Source: Pempheris klunzingeri
Taxonomy: Eukaryota; Chordata; Actinopteri; Acropomatiformes; Pempheridae
Direction of reading: 5' to 3'
DNA: 64,000 bases
Assembly (NCBI RefSeq): GCF_042242105.1
Contig: NC_092015.1
Location: forward strand, 13,781,535 to 13,845,534
Shown: positions 46,257-60,000 of the stretch, piece after piece
How the letters are laid out: each line of letters begins with the position of its first letter
Position numbering within the stretch: position 1 is the stretch's first letter
Position numbers and translations under genes: made by a program
The notes under the pieces: model-generated
The model's database searches: none
The model's input: only the letters and a program-made list of their open reading frames with translations
Told to the model about the DNA's origin: nothing

Positions 46257-49220
46257 CTGAGAGAGGAGAAATAAGAGAAAACATGAATTTTAAACATACA
46301 AAATACAAAATATGAAGGAAACATTATAGTTTACAAACATGCCTGTGTGGGAGTAACACCAGAGTTTGGACTGGACTGTATACAAAGGGATAACAGGGAT
46401 CTGATTGAGCAAAGCAGCACCACAAATGCTGCTGTAAACATCGCTTCAAATCAAACATTATCAGATTACAGAAGTAGGGAGCAGAAAATGTAAACACACT
46501 GAAATAAATGTTTTACAACTTAATTTAAGGAATTACAGTATAATTTTCAGTTGACCGTCTCTTATCAAACATACCAGAGGGCAGGATTACAAAAGTTGCA
46601 GTTAAAGGGAACCTATCAAATGAATTTAAAGGTTATTGTGCTCTCAGGCAGACTTGTTACAACGTTAGGCCATAAATTAAAATAACATGACACCTGCAGG
46701 ATGATGACCAGTTGGAACTGTTGCAACATTTCTGAGCCATGAGCCAAGCACGCCGACATTAAACCTGCCAGTAAAAATGGGCTGATTCACAATAAACACA
46801 CAGTATTAAAAACATACCCAATCATGCACTTTAAGTCTTTTAACAGAGAAAATGTGAATTATATTATAAGAATTAGTCTTTTTTTTTTTCCAGCAAATTC
46901 CTCACTTGGTTTGAGTTGAAAGTAAAGCTAAAATAACAATATAACATTACCGAGTTGACATTATTCATTAGATGCCTGTGCTGCCAAAACTGTGAGGAAA
47001 TAACCAGTAATTTAGAACAGATGTCATCTTCTCCGCTCACGTCTTTATAAACTCTAATAGTTTTAAAACATACTTAAAGGTGCTTAAGTGGAGATTTGAC
47101 TGTAATAACACCCGGGTGTTTATTAACACAGGTGCAGTTTTTGATTCCAACCAATGATTCAGCTTCCTTAAATCATGGGTCGAGACTCATGGCGCTAAGA
47201 ACAGCACGCTCCGTTTCATGGAGGGCACGTGGTGAGACGTGGTGGGGGGAAAAACAATGTCCAGAAATGAAAGACAATTCCATAATGTGAAGAACCTGAA
47301 CAGGGGAAGAGTTTAGCTCATCGTCCATCATCCCGAACCCAACACCCTTTCTTTTAAATAACCTTCAGTTGTTTCACATTACTTAACTTACTTACTTTTT
47401 TTTATATGATGGAAGTTTCTGTGAGGGGAATGCAGACAAAATAATAACAGATTTCTGAGCTAATGATGAATCACATCTTCAGAACAAAACTTGGCACTCT
47501 TGGTTTCTAAACACACGTGTCTAATGATCGTTTTTTGAGATGCTGAATACCAGACGGCCTACTCAGAAACTATTCACAGTCACATCTAAAAGTTAGAAAG
47601 TTCATCCTTCATCCTTCTCTCTTCTTTCCGTCTGCCTCTGTTTCCTGTTTGTGTGTTAACGTCAATCCTCTGCTTGGAACATGGCAGAGATATCAAATTT
47701 ACATTTCTGCTAACTGACCTGCGTAAAATCAAGTTCGTGTGTATTACAGCACCCCGGATCATGTTTTTTTTTCCTGCAGGGTTTTTGGCCAAGAGACACC
47801 AGCGCGTCTCCACTGCCGCCTTGTTTGGCCGTCTGTCTGAGAGCAGGACGGGCGTCACAGGACCATAAACTGAGCTGATGAGCTGAGCAGGAGGACTCAC
47901 AGCTGTCTAACATCGAGTCCGGCTTCTTGTGGACTCCAGCTTGATGGTTTATTAATGAGAACTTGCTGTTTGTGGTGTGTAACAATGATGAGTTAAGAGA
48001 GTTTTTGTCATCTATCTGCAGGTCTCCTAATTGGAAGGGAGAGCTTACATCCACAGAAAAAGAGAGAGAGAGAGAGACGGAGGAGGAGAAAGAAAGAAAT
48101 AGTGTGTCAGCATTCCTGGCAGAGGAGCAGAGCAGACGAGAGGACAAATATTGGAGAGTCTGAACAGCTGTCTGCCAGCACTCCTCAGTAGCCCTCAGAT
48201 GATTAGAAACATGAGCGCTGTCAGCGACCGCGCAAAAGATCAATCAATCCACTGTTAGACCACTAAAATGTGAACTACAGTGTTTACTGTAAAACTACAC
48301 ACACTTCTGACTTTTGACATTTTAGTTCAGTCCTTCAGAACAGCTCACTGACTTGAATTTCCTTTTTGATTACTGTAATAAATCTCACGAGGCGGTGGCC
48401 ATTGTTCACAGTTTCAAAGCAGAGAAAACTGAATCCAGTCACTGGACCGGAGGTTTGGATTCAGCTGGATGGTTGAGATGAACTTTCACAGGCAGTTCAA
48501 ATATTTCTGATTTCTCTGTAAGATAGAAATCCTCCAGGAGCCACTTGGAAAAGTTTGGCATGTTGACCTAAAACCAGCTGGAGTGTGCTTATTATCCACA
48601 TTCACTGTAACCCAACAGCAGGCTGTTAAAGGTGAAGCTGCCTCCTTATTTTAACTCAGTATTGCTGAGTAATGTCCTCACCTGGAGGTGGACGGTACTG
48701 TAGCGTAGTACATTACTCAAGTGATTTTAAGGTACATGCACTTTATTTACATATTCCTATGTACTTTATACTTTGACAACTCTGCATTTCAGAGATGGTT
48801 ATTGTACTTTTTTTTTACTCCTCTCCAGCTTTAGTTACTACTTACTTCACAGATTAAGACTTTCTATGTAGAATATAAGAAGGGCTTCTGAATATACAGC
48901 TAGTTATAGTTCAAATCAGCTTCACTTTGACCAGCTACCACAAAACTATATACATAATGGATTCATCTAATATATAAAAAATGTAACATTGACACCAGTC
49001 ATCCTGTTGCATAATTGTTACTTCTGATACTTTAAGTATATTTTGCTGATAGTATTTCTATGCTTAAATAAGATTTTGAATTCAGGACCTTTAGTTTTGT
49101 GGCATACCTCAGCCCTGTACCCTGAAATGTGCATATTTGTCACCTGTGTGCCTTCAAATTCAAACAATGAAGAGCAACTTTCCTTCAATTTAGGAAAAAA
49201 AAAATGAAAACCTAACTTAC
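46257..49220. other. Likely 5' intron of c1qtnf5; no mfrp exons recognised
   Basis: In mammals C1QTNF5 shares a transcript with MFRP, which lies just upstream. On the minus strand here I see no CUB, LDLa or frizzled cysteine patterns. The open frame at 47710-48243 (-) has no family features. Poly-T/A runs occur at about 46879-46890. Confidence 0.4.
48690..48870. repeat. Fragment of the 'ACTCAAGTGATTTT...GTACTTT' teleost repeat
   Basis: TACATTACTCAAGTGATTTTAAGGTACATGCACTTTA followed by GTACTTTATACTTTGACAACTCTGCATTTCAGAG resembles the same palindromic repeat type as at 42.8 kb. It is diverged. Confidence 0.45.
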
Positions 49221-49323
49221 CAGATGATGTAGTGAAGTCTTTGAGAGTTGCTGCTGCTTCTGTTGATGTTCGTGAGTGTGGATGAGTCCAGTGAAAGCTG
49301 TCCCTCCCAACCACAGAGCCTGG
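49221..49323 (-). other. Candidate upstream exon of c1qtnf5 (or mfrp remnant)
   Basis: A minus-strand segment of 99-103 bp is bounded by an acceptor (CAGTTTTTCCCAG, exon from 49323 or 49319) and a strong donor CATCTG|GTAAGT. It reads open as a Ser/Thr-rich peptide (for example HSRTSTEAAATLKDFTTSSG). It lies about 3 kb upstream of the c1qtnf5 ATG exon, which itself starts with a splice acceptor. It could be a 5' UTR exon, or a Thr-rich exon of an mfrp-like gene. The evidence is splice motifs only. Confidence 0.3.
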
Positions 49324-50079
49324 CTGGGAAAAACTGAGAGGAAATGGTAATGAAATCCAATTAGAAACTGGGGTGGGTGGGAGAGGAGGAACTTTGGGTG
49401 GAGGAGAGAGAACAGGGAGGATACAGAGGAAAATATTTGATGTTAATCCAGCACAAACAAGACCAAAATGCCCAGAAACTATTAAACCAAACTCTGACAA
49501 AATCAAAATGAAAATGGGGATTTGGTGGGGATGAGAAACGGAGGAATGTTTGGGAGATTGCATAACAGTGTTTGGGAAACTCTCCAAGACACAACCACAG
49601 AGAGTTCAGAGGGCTGTGGTCAGAAAAAAGAAAAAAGCAAATGTCAGCACAATGAATTGCAGCTGAAGATGCATGCTTTATTACACGAAATCGCCTCTGC
49701 TTAAAAAGACAGATAAAGATTAAGAGAGACAGATAAGACATCAGCACACACATTCTTCTCTCTTCTCTGTGAGTTTCACTATCTGCCTCAAAGATGAGGC
49801 AATTTGCTCTATCCAGATAGCGGCGTCCTTCTAATATAATATCAATCTTCCACTTAAACAAGGCTCAGACAGAAATACTCTTTTCCCTGTAATCCCTCAG
49901 AGGCGGTGTTAAGTTGATAAAGAAAAAGGTCTTAATATCCTTCTGGCTAGGAAACTAAACTTAAGCTGGTTAAATTTCGCAGCTCCCTTGAATTCAGGCC
50001 AGTGAAAACATGCTTTCACTGTTATCAGGCAGCAGCAACCCCAAATGAGCCAGAGCCGTGCCAAAAGTGGAGATGGTGG
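49324..50079. other. Spacer, no gene recognised
   Basis: Nothing here beyond short open frames. The frame at 49018-49587 (-) merely spans the candidate exon. Confidence 0.35.
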
Positions 50080-50169
50080 AGGAGTGTGAGCTCACAGCCC
50101 ACTGAGTCCAATCTGTGGGAAAAAAGAAAACAGAAAATAAGCAGGACGAAGCCTTGTAGCAGGACTGTG

Positions 50170-50640
50170 TTTAGTATCATGGGAGTCAGCTGTACCGCAC
50201 AAACATGGGCCAGGTTGGTCAGTCTGTCGCCCCCCACTTTGGTCCAGACTGAAATATCTATATTGTGGAGATTCATGGTTCCCAGAGGATGAACCCTTCT
50301 GACTTTGGTGATCACCTGATTTTTCCACTAGCGCCATCATGGAGGTGACTCATGGTTTTGCCTGAAATATCTGAACAACTATTGGATGGATTTGGACATT
50401 CTTGTTCCCCTGAGGATGAATTATAGTGCTGATTGTGGTCCTCTAATTTATGTCTTTTAATTAGTGCTTTGTAGGAAACGTTAGCATGCTAACATACCAC
50501 ATTAGGATGGTGAGCATGGCAAACATTATCTCTATTAACACTAGCATCTTAGCAATGGCATTGTGAGCATGTTAACATGATGATGTTAGCATTTAGCTCA
50601 AAGCCTCTCAGAGATACAGTGAGCTCCTGTGTCCAGTAGG
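50170..50640. repeat. Percomorph interspersed repeat (family not named)
   Basis: Strings such as CCACTAGCGCCATCATGGAGG, CTGAACAACTATTGGATGGATT, TTCCCCTGAGGATGAATTATA and AACGTTAGCATGCTAACA, with TGTTAGCATTTAGCTCAAAG at the end, are those of a repeat I know to be abundant in percomorph fish. Class and boundaries are uncertain. Confidence 0.65.
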
Positions 50641-52160
50641 AAGCTGATCAAGTTGATTCTGTCTGTACTCATTTGGCCAAAAAATGACTTATATTATGCA
50701 AATATACAAGATCAGAGTTGTAACTGATCATTTAACCACTCATGAACAGTGGCCTGATTCACTTCTGGCTGAATAAAAGCGCTGCTGTTGTTGTCTCAAA
50801 AAGATGTCATCAGCATATACTATCAGTCAGACTGCCACCTATTTGTGCTTGTGGCTTGTGAGGCACAAATCTGTCAGAGTAAGTGGGCCAAAGCAATGAG
50901 ATTACAACTGGGTTTTAATTTAAGGTATACACGTTCTGTTTTATTCTGTTTTCTTTACTAATCTGGTATGTTTTTTGTACATCGAATAGCTTGTTTCAGA
51001 CCAGTAACACTACAGCACCATAGCCATGGTTCACGTCTCTCTATTCAACTCTTAGAGCGAAGAGTTAGACTGCTCTGACTGGACACATGGACCTGCTTAG
51101 TGTTTTAACACTAAAACACTGGTTTTATGGGGATATGATGACTGGGAGGGGAGGGGAGGGTGTCAGCAGCAGCTCTTTGAAACAAGAGCAGACTTTCCTT
51201 TGAATCCAAGTCATCAGGCTGTTATGAGGAGGGGCTTCAGCAGGCTCCCATGGAGGCAGTGAGCTATAACTGAAATGAGACGCAGCAAAGTTAAGACATG
51301 TTTTTAATTAGCAGCATTAGGATCAGCACATTCTGAGTCTGCAGCACCAATTTCCTGTAAGAATCCAGAGACTGCTGCTTAGAGGATTTACTGGTAATTT
51401 GGACCACTTGGCACACTAACAATTTGAATTCATTTCTAGTGGGAGGTGGAGGTGAAGTTGGAGCTTGAATATGATTGGATTAGTTGAACTTAGACTGTTT
51501 TTCACAGTGAAAAACTGGCTTGAACTCACAATGCTGTGCACACAGATGTTTTGCCTCCTAAAAAAAGACTGAAGGGCTATGATGCACTTATTTCCAAAAA
51601 CATCTGTTCTTGGAGGGAAAAAAAGCTCAGCTTTAAACTCAGTATTGCACCAAGAGAAAACTGACAGAAATACATTTCTATGTACGTTCACTAAAAGTCT
51701 ATACATAATATAAGATGCGACCAAAGGTGCATACAGTATATGACTAGATGTAAGTCTGTCATTATGAAGTTCCTCTCGTCTGCTGCTAAAACCATTCATC
51801 CACAAACTCACAGTGATAAACTGAAAACAGTCAAATAGACTAAACATAAGAGGGTTTATTCTTGACCTTAGAAAGAAAACTATGCCTCCACAAGGTCCAT
51901 TAAGTGGCTGCTTTCAATCACATCTCATTATCTTCCTCAGTAGATACAGATGCATTTTTTTCTAAATAATCTTCTCGTCCATTTTAGCTTGAAAGGCTCC
52001 GCTGATGAAGATCATGTGATGCGAGTGAAACCTCCAGAGGAGCTATTCAATACATCTTGTAGTGAGATTGTTTAATTAACCATCGTGTTCCTTTAACTGA
52101 CAATACGTTTACATGAATTCAGCAGCTGAACAACCAACAACAGTGAACGAGTCAAGAGAC
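50641..52160. other. Spacer, no gene recognised
   Basis: AT-rich sequence. The frame at 51416-51847 (-) has no recognisable domain or splice context. Confidence 0.35.
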
Positions 52161-52164
52161 AGAA

Positions 52165-55100
52165 AAGAGTAAAGGAGACATGTTTATTATTTAAACTATC
52201 ACTTAAATAAAAAAGTGCATAGAAAATAAACATGATTAGAAACTTTTCTTTTTACACTTATGTACAACTTTGTTTCCTAATTATACATTCAACCAAGTAG
52301 TTTGTGGTTCATTTTCACTGTGGTGGTTTTCCTTCATATCGTTGATGTGTATTGAAAGAACACTGTTACAAAGGGAGAAAATATGACTGTTGAACTCATG
52401 AATACCGTTATTACAGAGAGCAGGAGGAATATTGATAAGACAAAGGTATATTCAAGGCATAAGAAACAAGCCTGTTCATGATCCATGACCCCCCTTTTTG
52501 CACGTCCTACCGTCCGCTCCCTCTATAACACCACATCTCGTCCTAGGCTGATAACTTCTATACACAAGAAACAATTAGAAAATTACAAATACATGTTACG
52601 TACTCGTCCGACCTCTCCCAAACCTTGACTTGTAAAAGAACAATTCAGGGTGGATGTTGCACAAAATAAATAAATTAAATGTTTTCAACATCAGCATTAT
52701 GACTTTCTATAAAAACAGTACATGATAAGTACAACCAAAGCTTCAGAGGAGAGAGAGGTGGTCATGGAGACAAAAGAGGTTTCCAAAATGAAAAAAAAAA
52801 CAAACAAAAAAAAAAAAAAACGCCATTTTGGTGGGATCTTTGAAACTCCTGGTCAGTCTCCACAAACCAAACTCTTAATTTATACCACATCAAGTAAGCC
52901 GTCTAAAAAGTCCCTGTTAAAACGTACAAAGAAAAAACAGAAAGACATTCACTACAACAACCAGGGAAAAATAAAACAAAATGGCTGACCTCAAGAAGTT
53001 CACAACCACATTAATACAGTTACATTTCTCATCACATAAAAACCGTTCCTTTCCAGAAAGAAAATAAAAAGAAAAACTGCAATGCTCCTTGCTGATGAAG
53101 GAACACTCACAGGCACAGCAAAATTGGTACTGGATATCAATATACAAAAGAATGATGCACGTTAGTTTCATCTGATAGTACTGTAACACAAAACCATTAT
53201 AGAGTACATTGAAACATTGCTATTAACCATTATAAATCTGCTGTTTTGCTACTGTAACTAAGTTTGTCTGTCCATTCCATATATTGTATAGATACTAAAG
53301 TACAAGAAATTACTATGCATGTTTCCGTATAATATTGTTATGTATTTATACTATAATTACAGATAATGACGGAGAAGGGCCACTGGTGTGGCGTGGTAAA
53401 ATGAAGTCCAAAGAAACAACAGAGACCATTTCCTTATTGTATATATGCTGTTAAACAGTATTGTTCACTGAAAATTTCGATCTCGAGAAGTGAGAGTCGT
53501 AGACAGAGCCCTTGGCATCGGTAAACGTGTTATCACCAATGCTAGCGTGAAGTGTTGAGCTAACCCAGTAAGAACCTGTTGTCGCACAGACAGAAATGCC
53601 ACTGCTGTTCACACTTCAGTATTATTCCCAGTGCTGAAACAAAACTGCTGCTGCTGCTGCCGCCCAGTTTGAGGTCACATCTACATGTCTTCCATATCTA
53701 CCAGGGTGGTTGACACAAGAACTGAAAACAAATGTAGCTGACAAAGTATCAACATCACCACAAAGTCGGATGATGTGGAGGAGGAATATACATTCATTGT
53801 TGACCTTAGCAGCAGAACCCAGCGAGCCCAACGTAGGCACAGCTGTGCAGCCACGGGGCTGGCCTGTCAGTCTGGGGTTAACAAAGGGGGGTCCTCAAGA
53901 TCCGATCTTGGGCCCCATATGGAAAAGCACAGCCAAGGTTTGCACACGCTGCACCTTCAGGAAGGAAAGGGCTGCTGGTGTGGTCCCTGCCTTCGCTTTG
54001 TTGCAGAAAAAGAGTCAAGTGCACTTTGCTAGAGCCTCAAACACACCTCTCAGGGGTCATCAACACCAATCCAAGATGACCAAACTCAAGTTTTTAAATC
54101 AGGGCCTGAAGCAAAAACTCACAGAATTGTTCTCAGTGACTGTGTGTGCTTGTGGTTTCAGCATTGGAGTTGCATTGTCTGTCTGGAGAAAGAGCTGAGT
54201 TTTCCTATGTCTATTCAGTGCCTGCGTCACAGCTAAAGTGCAAACCATATTTTTTGTTTCAGTTCACAACAACAAAGAGCAGCGTGGGAGTAACTGCTAA
54301 CGGCCTTTAGGTGATAACGAGTCAGCATGAATGGGGAGGGGAGGGGGCAACAATAAATTAACTAAAAGGGACATTGACTTCAGCACATCGCGGAACCAGT
54401 CGGTCTCTCAACAGTCGAATGAAAATACTCGGTCCAGGATATGAAGGCTTGTAAGAGAGAAGAGGCATGCTCATTTACAACCAAGACAAACCACAAGGAG
54501 ACTGAATGAAAGAATAACAAAGTGATTTCCAAATGCTGGTGAGCACTCATGGGTGATCACCAGGATGAAGTGGTTTGGCTCAACGGGGGTTTGATGTATG
54601 CTGCGGGTAGCATCAAAATAAAGGCACCTCTTTATTATAGACCAAGTCTGCAGAGGGACAAAACTGTTAAAACTGACAGGACCTCTTGTATTTAACACAA
54701 GTGCCAATTGGCTGTACGCCTGTCGACTCATGAGAGATTAGTGACGCGACTGCCTGGTAGCAGCCTGTAAGCGGACTTGATTCCCGGTGTGATGTGGTGT
54801 GGAGACGATAAGGCTGGAGAGAGGAGATATCTGCTATGGATCAACAATCTAAACTCTCTCAAGTGCATAATAATAGTTCAGATGACTGCCACACTGCCAG
54901 CTAACACTGGAACAACGAAAAAACCTGTCAGCTCTGACCAGATGGCCCGGGATGAATAAAAGAGCTACTGGTGGACTGAACTAAAAGGGGACCAAGCCAC
55001 AGACCAGTGTCAGTCTTTGGAATCAACGAAAACATTCAGGCTACAAATTAAAAAAGGAAAAAAAACAAAATTACAACAAAAAACAACTTTGAAAAGGCAG

Positions 55101-56731
55101 CGGAATACAAAACATAGAGACCAAGCATTAGTGTTTGTAAACCTCTATTTCCTACAAAAATGGCAATAAAATAAATACGATTTTTTAAAAATATAAATAC
55201 CATCATTAAGTGCTATTCACTAGTGAGTGCTTTTTTAAGTCTTTTTTGTAGAAAAATATACATTATTTACATTTGTTTTTTTAAAAGCAAGCATGATATT
55301 TCCCTGTCCATAATAAAAAACAGATAACACACAAGACTTTAAAAGACTCGATACAAATAAAAAAAAAACATTTTCCATATTAATGGTTATCACAACAGGC
55401 CAAGAAGAAAACAAGCTGTGTGAAAATTCAATTCAAGGGCGTGATGTTTGGTTCTCTTTGCTGCTGTAATTTGGAACGTGGCTCAGAAGTCCGAGCTTAT
55501 ATAATTACCAAAAACAAGTCTGATAATAACAACAGCATGCACAAACTTGCAACACATCTGTCTGTGTGTTTCTGTAGGATCCATGGCTGTTTCTGGATCA
55601 CAGCTCCAAAAATCAATTATAAATATGTCTACTAAAGCACATCAGTAGGGTTCTCCAGTCCCTTGGCTGTCAGTCCACCAGAATCTCTAGCTGCCTCGCT
55701 TCTCAGGCCAGAGGCGTAATCCCATCAATAACATGTCTACGTAGCTACCAAGCTGTCAGACTACAAGTCAATTTAAGTACAACGGATGGTATCGGCCTCA
55801 GATATCACCCTTTACATGAACGGCCAAAAATAACCTTTTGTTGTTGTTTTTTTTTTTAACAAATCTACATTTCTACCCCCCTTGTCTCTTTCTCTCTCTT
55901 CCTCTCTGTGGCCACTGCTCCCCCTAGTGTTTCCACCTGCACAGCTCTTATCAGGCTGCTGTAGATGAGCAGCTCATATTTTCAGGCCTTTAAAAAAAAA
56001 AAAGGCCCTGTTAGGGGAAGGTTCCACTAAATCACAATGGCTCTGAAGGCATCAGGGCACATTCAGACAGGGAGATGTGCATCAATAACAGCTGACACTG
56101 AGATTAAACAAAAAAAAAAAAAGAAGAAATTCTGACAAGGTTCTAATTTTCCTTTCTAGTAAAATTACTCTTCCAAGTCCCTTCAACAAATTGCACTTTG
56201 GTGTAAAATGGAACCAAGTTCTTTGATTTTTTTTTTTTCGATGTTCACAACTCAGCATTAGTGGACCATAACATATTTCTAGAAAATTAAGGAGGATGGG
56301 CCAATGTAAAAAATTATGAAGGGGTAACTTTAACATCGAAATGTAAATTAAAGTTAATATTGCAATGTTGTGAAGGCTCGAACCGTTTCATAACTCACCT
56401 CTGAAGGTGAAACATCCCATGCCAAATGTAAATGACACAAAAGGAGGCACAATATGTTGGATTTTTTACAAAAGGCCCCTCCTCCAAAATGGCCCTACCT
56501 GTACGTATATACAGTACGACCCATGACCGTCTCTGCTGTGCTCTGCCAACACCAGCAGCAGACACACTGACAGAACTCAAGTCCTGTTGGCAGCTGTGGT
56601 CCTACGTGGACCGGACCCAGAATATGGGCATAAAGCCAGCGCCGCGACAAACCCCTGGGCAGGGGTGTCCTCAGAAAATCATGGCACTGCTGCCCAATTG
56701 TCCTTTTTTTAAAATGGTTGGACACGGGGTT
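52165..56731 (-). other. Probable long 3' UTR of kmt2a
   Basis: After the kmt2a stop there is about 4.5 kb with no supported gene on either strand. It contains A/T homopolymers (52792-52820 and several between 55060 and 56260). A minus-strand AATAAA at 52183-52188 (TTTATT on plus) is a plausible distal polyadenylation signal. Mammalian KMT2A also has a multi-kilobase 3' UTR. The extent is inference; nearer signals could be used. Confidence 0.4.
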
Positions 56732-57007
56732 TCAGTTGAGGAACTTGCGACACTTCTTTGCACCGCAGTTGCAGGGCAGCTTGTTGCTGGCATCCTCAAT
56801 AGGGAACTTGTAGTCGTAGGTGAGCTCCTCTCCACAGTAGATGCGCCGAGAGGCAAAGATGACGATGTGCTTCTGGCCGTCCACAGTGATGACCCGAGAG
56901 TAGCAGTTGGGCTCACAGGAGTGGTTAATGAAGCGGGCAGCGTTGCCATGCACCGTCGCATCTACCACCTCATAGTCATCGATGCGAAACATGTAACAGC
57001 CAATCCC
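56732..57007 (-). CDS. kmt2a: kmt2a last exon: catalytic SET core and post-SET
   Basis: The acceptor is CCCTCAAAG|GGGATTGGC, and the frame is 91 residues plus stop. It contains [11 protein letters not shown], the AdoMet-binding [10 protein letters not shown], the catalytic-tyrosine motif GEELTYDY, and the post-SET zinc cysteines CNC and AKKC, ending CRKFLN. The sequence is nearly identical to the mammalian C-terminus. Confidence 0.96.
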   Translation of the reverse strand, partial: GIGCYMFRIDDYEVVDATVHGNAARFINHSCEPNCYSRVITVDGQKHIVIFASRRIYCGEELTYDYKFPIEDASNKLPCNCGAKKCRKFLN

Positions 57008-60000
57008 CTTTGAGGGCAGAAAACACAGTGAAAACATATGTTTGATGCTTCCTCTACTTTTTGAGTCTAGCAAACAATGAATACATTTTAAACCCTTTCC
57101 CAAGACCTCACCTTTCCATCATAATATTTCTCCCGTTTGTCAGTGAGCACAGACCGAATGACATTTCCAGAGTATTCGATGACCATCTCTCCGGCCTCAA
57201 TTGTTTTCTTGCAGAACAGGCCGCGGCCATGAATGGGAGACCTACAGAGGGACACAGTTGTTGGAAGTGATTCACAGTAATGTTATTTAAGTTATGTGTA
57301 TGTAGATGTCGTTTTAAACCCTTTTGTTACGGCCAACTGCCTTTTTTAAACTTAAAGTTTAACCACAAGAGTTGACAGATCAACATTACAAAAATGACCA
57401 AAGTAATTAGGACTCGTCTCGGTGAGCAGAGAAATCCAATGGCTAATGTTACGTTATATAGATCTTGTGTAACGTTTCTTCGGCCTCGGTGATTATTTGC
57501 AGTTAAAGCAGAAATGATCTAACCTGTAGACTCCAACAGTTTCCTTAGAGGTGGCCTTGAGCTGTTTGAATCTCACAACCAGTGGTAGCTCCATGGAGGT
57601 GCGTCTGCAAAAACAGCATGAAAAAGAAATGTTATGGTTCTCTGCAAACCCACAAGACTGTCTTGATAACATTATATAAGAACTCTAAACCTGAGATTTT
57701 AATGAAGAGTACCCAAACATATGCCGGTTAACTGGTGACTAAGTTTTCCGTAGGTGTGAATGTGTGTGTAAAGAGTTATCTATCTCTGTGTGTCGGCCCT
57801 GTAATTGACTGGCAGCCAGTTCAGGGTGTACCCAGTTAACTCCAGCCCCCACATGATCCTTTAAGGATAACCAGTACAGGCACTAGATGGACGGATGGAA
57901 GGTAAGATCATCCTTTATTGATTTATCCATCCATCCATTTTCTTCTATTTATCCAGAGTCAGGTCACGGCGACATCAGGCTAAGCAGGGCACTCCAGACG
58001 TCCTTCTCCCAAGCAACACTTTCCAGAAACCAAAGTTTTCCCACGCCAGATGAGACATAAAATCCCTCGAGTGAGTTCTGCGTCTGCCCTGGTAACTCTT
58101 CCCAGTTGGACATGCCCAAACACATCCAAGGGAAGGTGCCTGTGAGGCATCGTAACCAGATACTCCAACCACCTCAAATGACTCTTTTTGATGCAAAGGA
58201 GCTCCTACATGATGTCTGAGCCCCTCACCCTTATCTGTAATGCTGAGCCTAGCTGCCCTCCAGCAGAAAATCAATCTCGTTCTACCAGTCTGCCCAAAGC
58301 ACATGATCAACGGTCAAGGGGGGATATTTGGGTGTTGCAGCAGCTCAAAGATAGATCATGTTTGCTGTGAAACATTAACAGGTATTTTTGAGCGAGCTGT
58401 AACTAACCTGGCAGTCCTGAGCTGCCCTTCATCATCATCATCTTCTTGCGATCTGTACTCAGGAGGCTGGCGATGTTTTGAGGCCAAGAAATTAAACATG
58501 TCAAATACAGACCTCCTGGAATGCAAACAGATGGAACAGACAGCAGTCAGAAACACAAACACACGAGACCCACGGCAGGTTACAAGTTCAACTAAATCCA
58601 ATTTACCTGCAAGTAAAATTAGGGCGAGATAGAAGGTCCTTGGCTATCCTTTTGTTCAAAGAATCATTTTTCAAACGCATTATACCATATACAATATAAA
58701 GAATAAACAGGCGTTAGTGCAGTGGGGCAATAATAGTAATAGTAATGGTTGTGTGCATTCATTCTATTATTAAGCGACCTATCTTCACCTGTGATCACCG
58801 AGTGTATAATACCGTCATGTGGCAAAAAAGTGTTACTGTTTGAGATACAGACATTTATTAATGGTGAGCTCTACCTGCATCCAGACCCTGCCACGGTACG
58901 CACTCCACAACATAACCTCCTATGGAAGTGTGTATATGTGCATGTGATTCTAACCTGTGGTTGATCTCTGCACGAGCCGATCCGTGGGGGTTGATGGGAG
59001 GCTCGTCTGTTTCTTCTGGTTTGTGGAAGCGGAAACGGTAGCTCCGACAGTGTCTGGAGCCGTACAGCTGCTCGAGCAGGAAGACCACTGCCTCATGGAC
59101 GACTCCCAGCATCTTAAGTCCATTCACACCTAGCAAACAAACGATGAATCATTTGCATTTTCCATTCAAAAGTCAAACTTAATATTAGTCAACAGTGGAC
59201 ACTATAAAAGGCATTTTAAAAATGCAGCAGCATATCCATTCTTCTTTCTTAACGTAGTCTGTGAATAACCAGGCTCACCTTCAAAAGAGAGCTCTTTGAG
59301 CCGTGCGTTGGAGCGAGCTTCTTGCACCTTATCAGTCAGGGATTTCCAAGCCTCTGTAAAGGGACAGGCAGTGACATCGGGACAGTTCAGTATTTCATAC
59401 ACACTGTATGTTCGATGTTTCAAACACATCAACAGCATTTATTCTTTTGTAATCACCTTTACATGACTGCATGTATAGTACATGTGTGTAAAGTAGTGCA
59501 AGTAACCGTTTGTGTGCACAAGTCGTAATTATACTGATTTATTTGTTCTGTCAAAGAACATAAAATGCTGTCAAGCTATCTGGTGCATTTTGATTTGTGC
59601 TACAGCGTCGTGTAAACACTCAGCAATTAAGAGGACATTGTGTCTTTCTGACAGTTAAAAGCCCCGTGCCAATATGAGCTTTTGCAAAAGACATTTTGGC
59701 ACAAAAACATAAATATAACAAATGCAGTAACAGTGATGTCATTTTCTCTCACCTTCGATACTCTCACTGCGGATGTGGAAGCCGTCCTCACTGCAGATTT
59801 CAAAGATGATGCCCTTCTTGGGTTTGCTATCCAAGCCCGTATCCCGGCTGTTGCCGTCCTGGTCGGGTGGTGAAGCGACAGGAAGAGACCCTGTCCCCCC
59901 AGCTGCAGATGGTTTGTCTTTCCCCACCATTTTACCTGGTAAAACTGGACCATCAGATGTCTTCTTTTTCCCAAGCACACTGGAAAAGATTTGAGGAAGA

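Noticed and set aside
47710..48243. 177-codon minus-strand frame as an mfrp exon
   Set aside because: It shows no CUB, LDLa or frizzled cysteine spacing and contains a low-complexity Ser/Leu stretch from a GA repeat.
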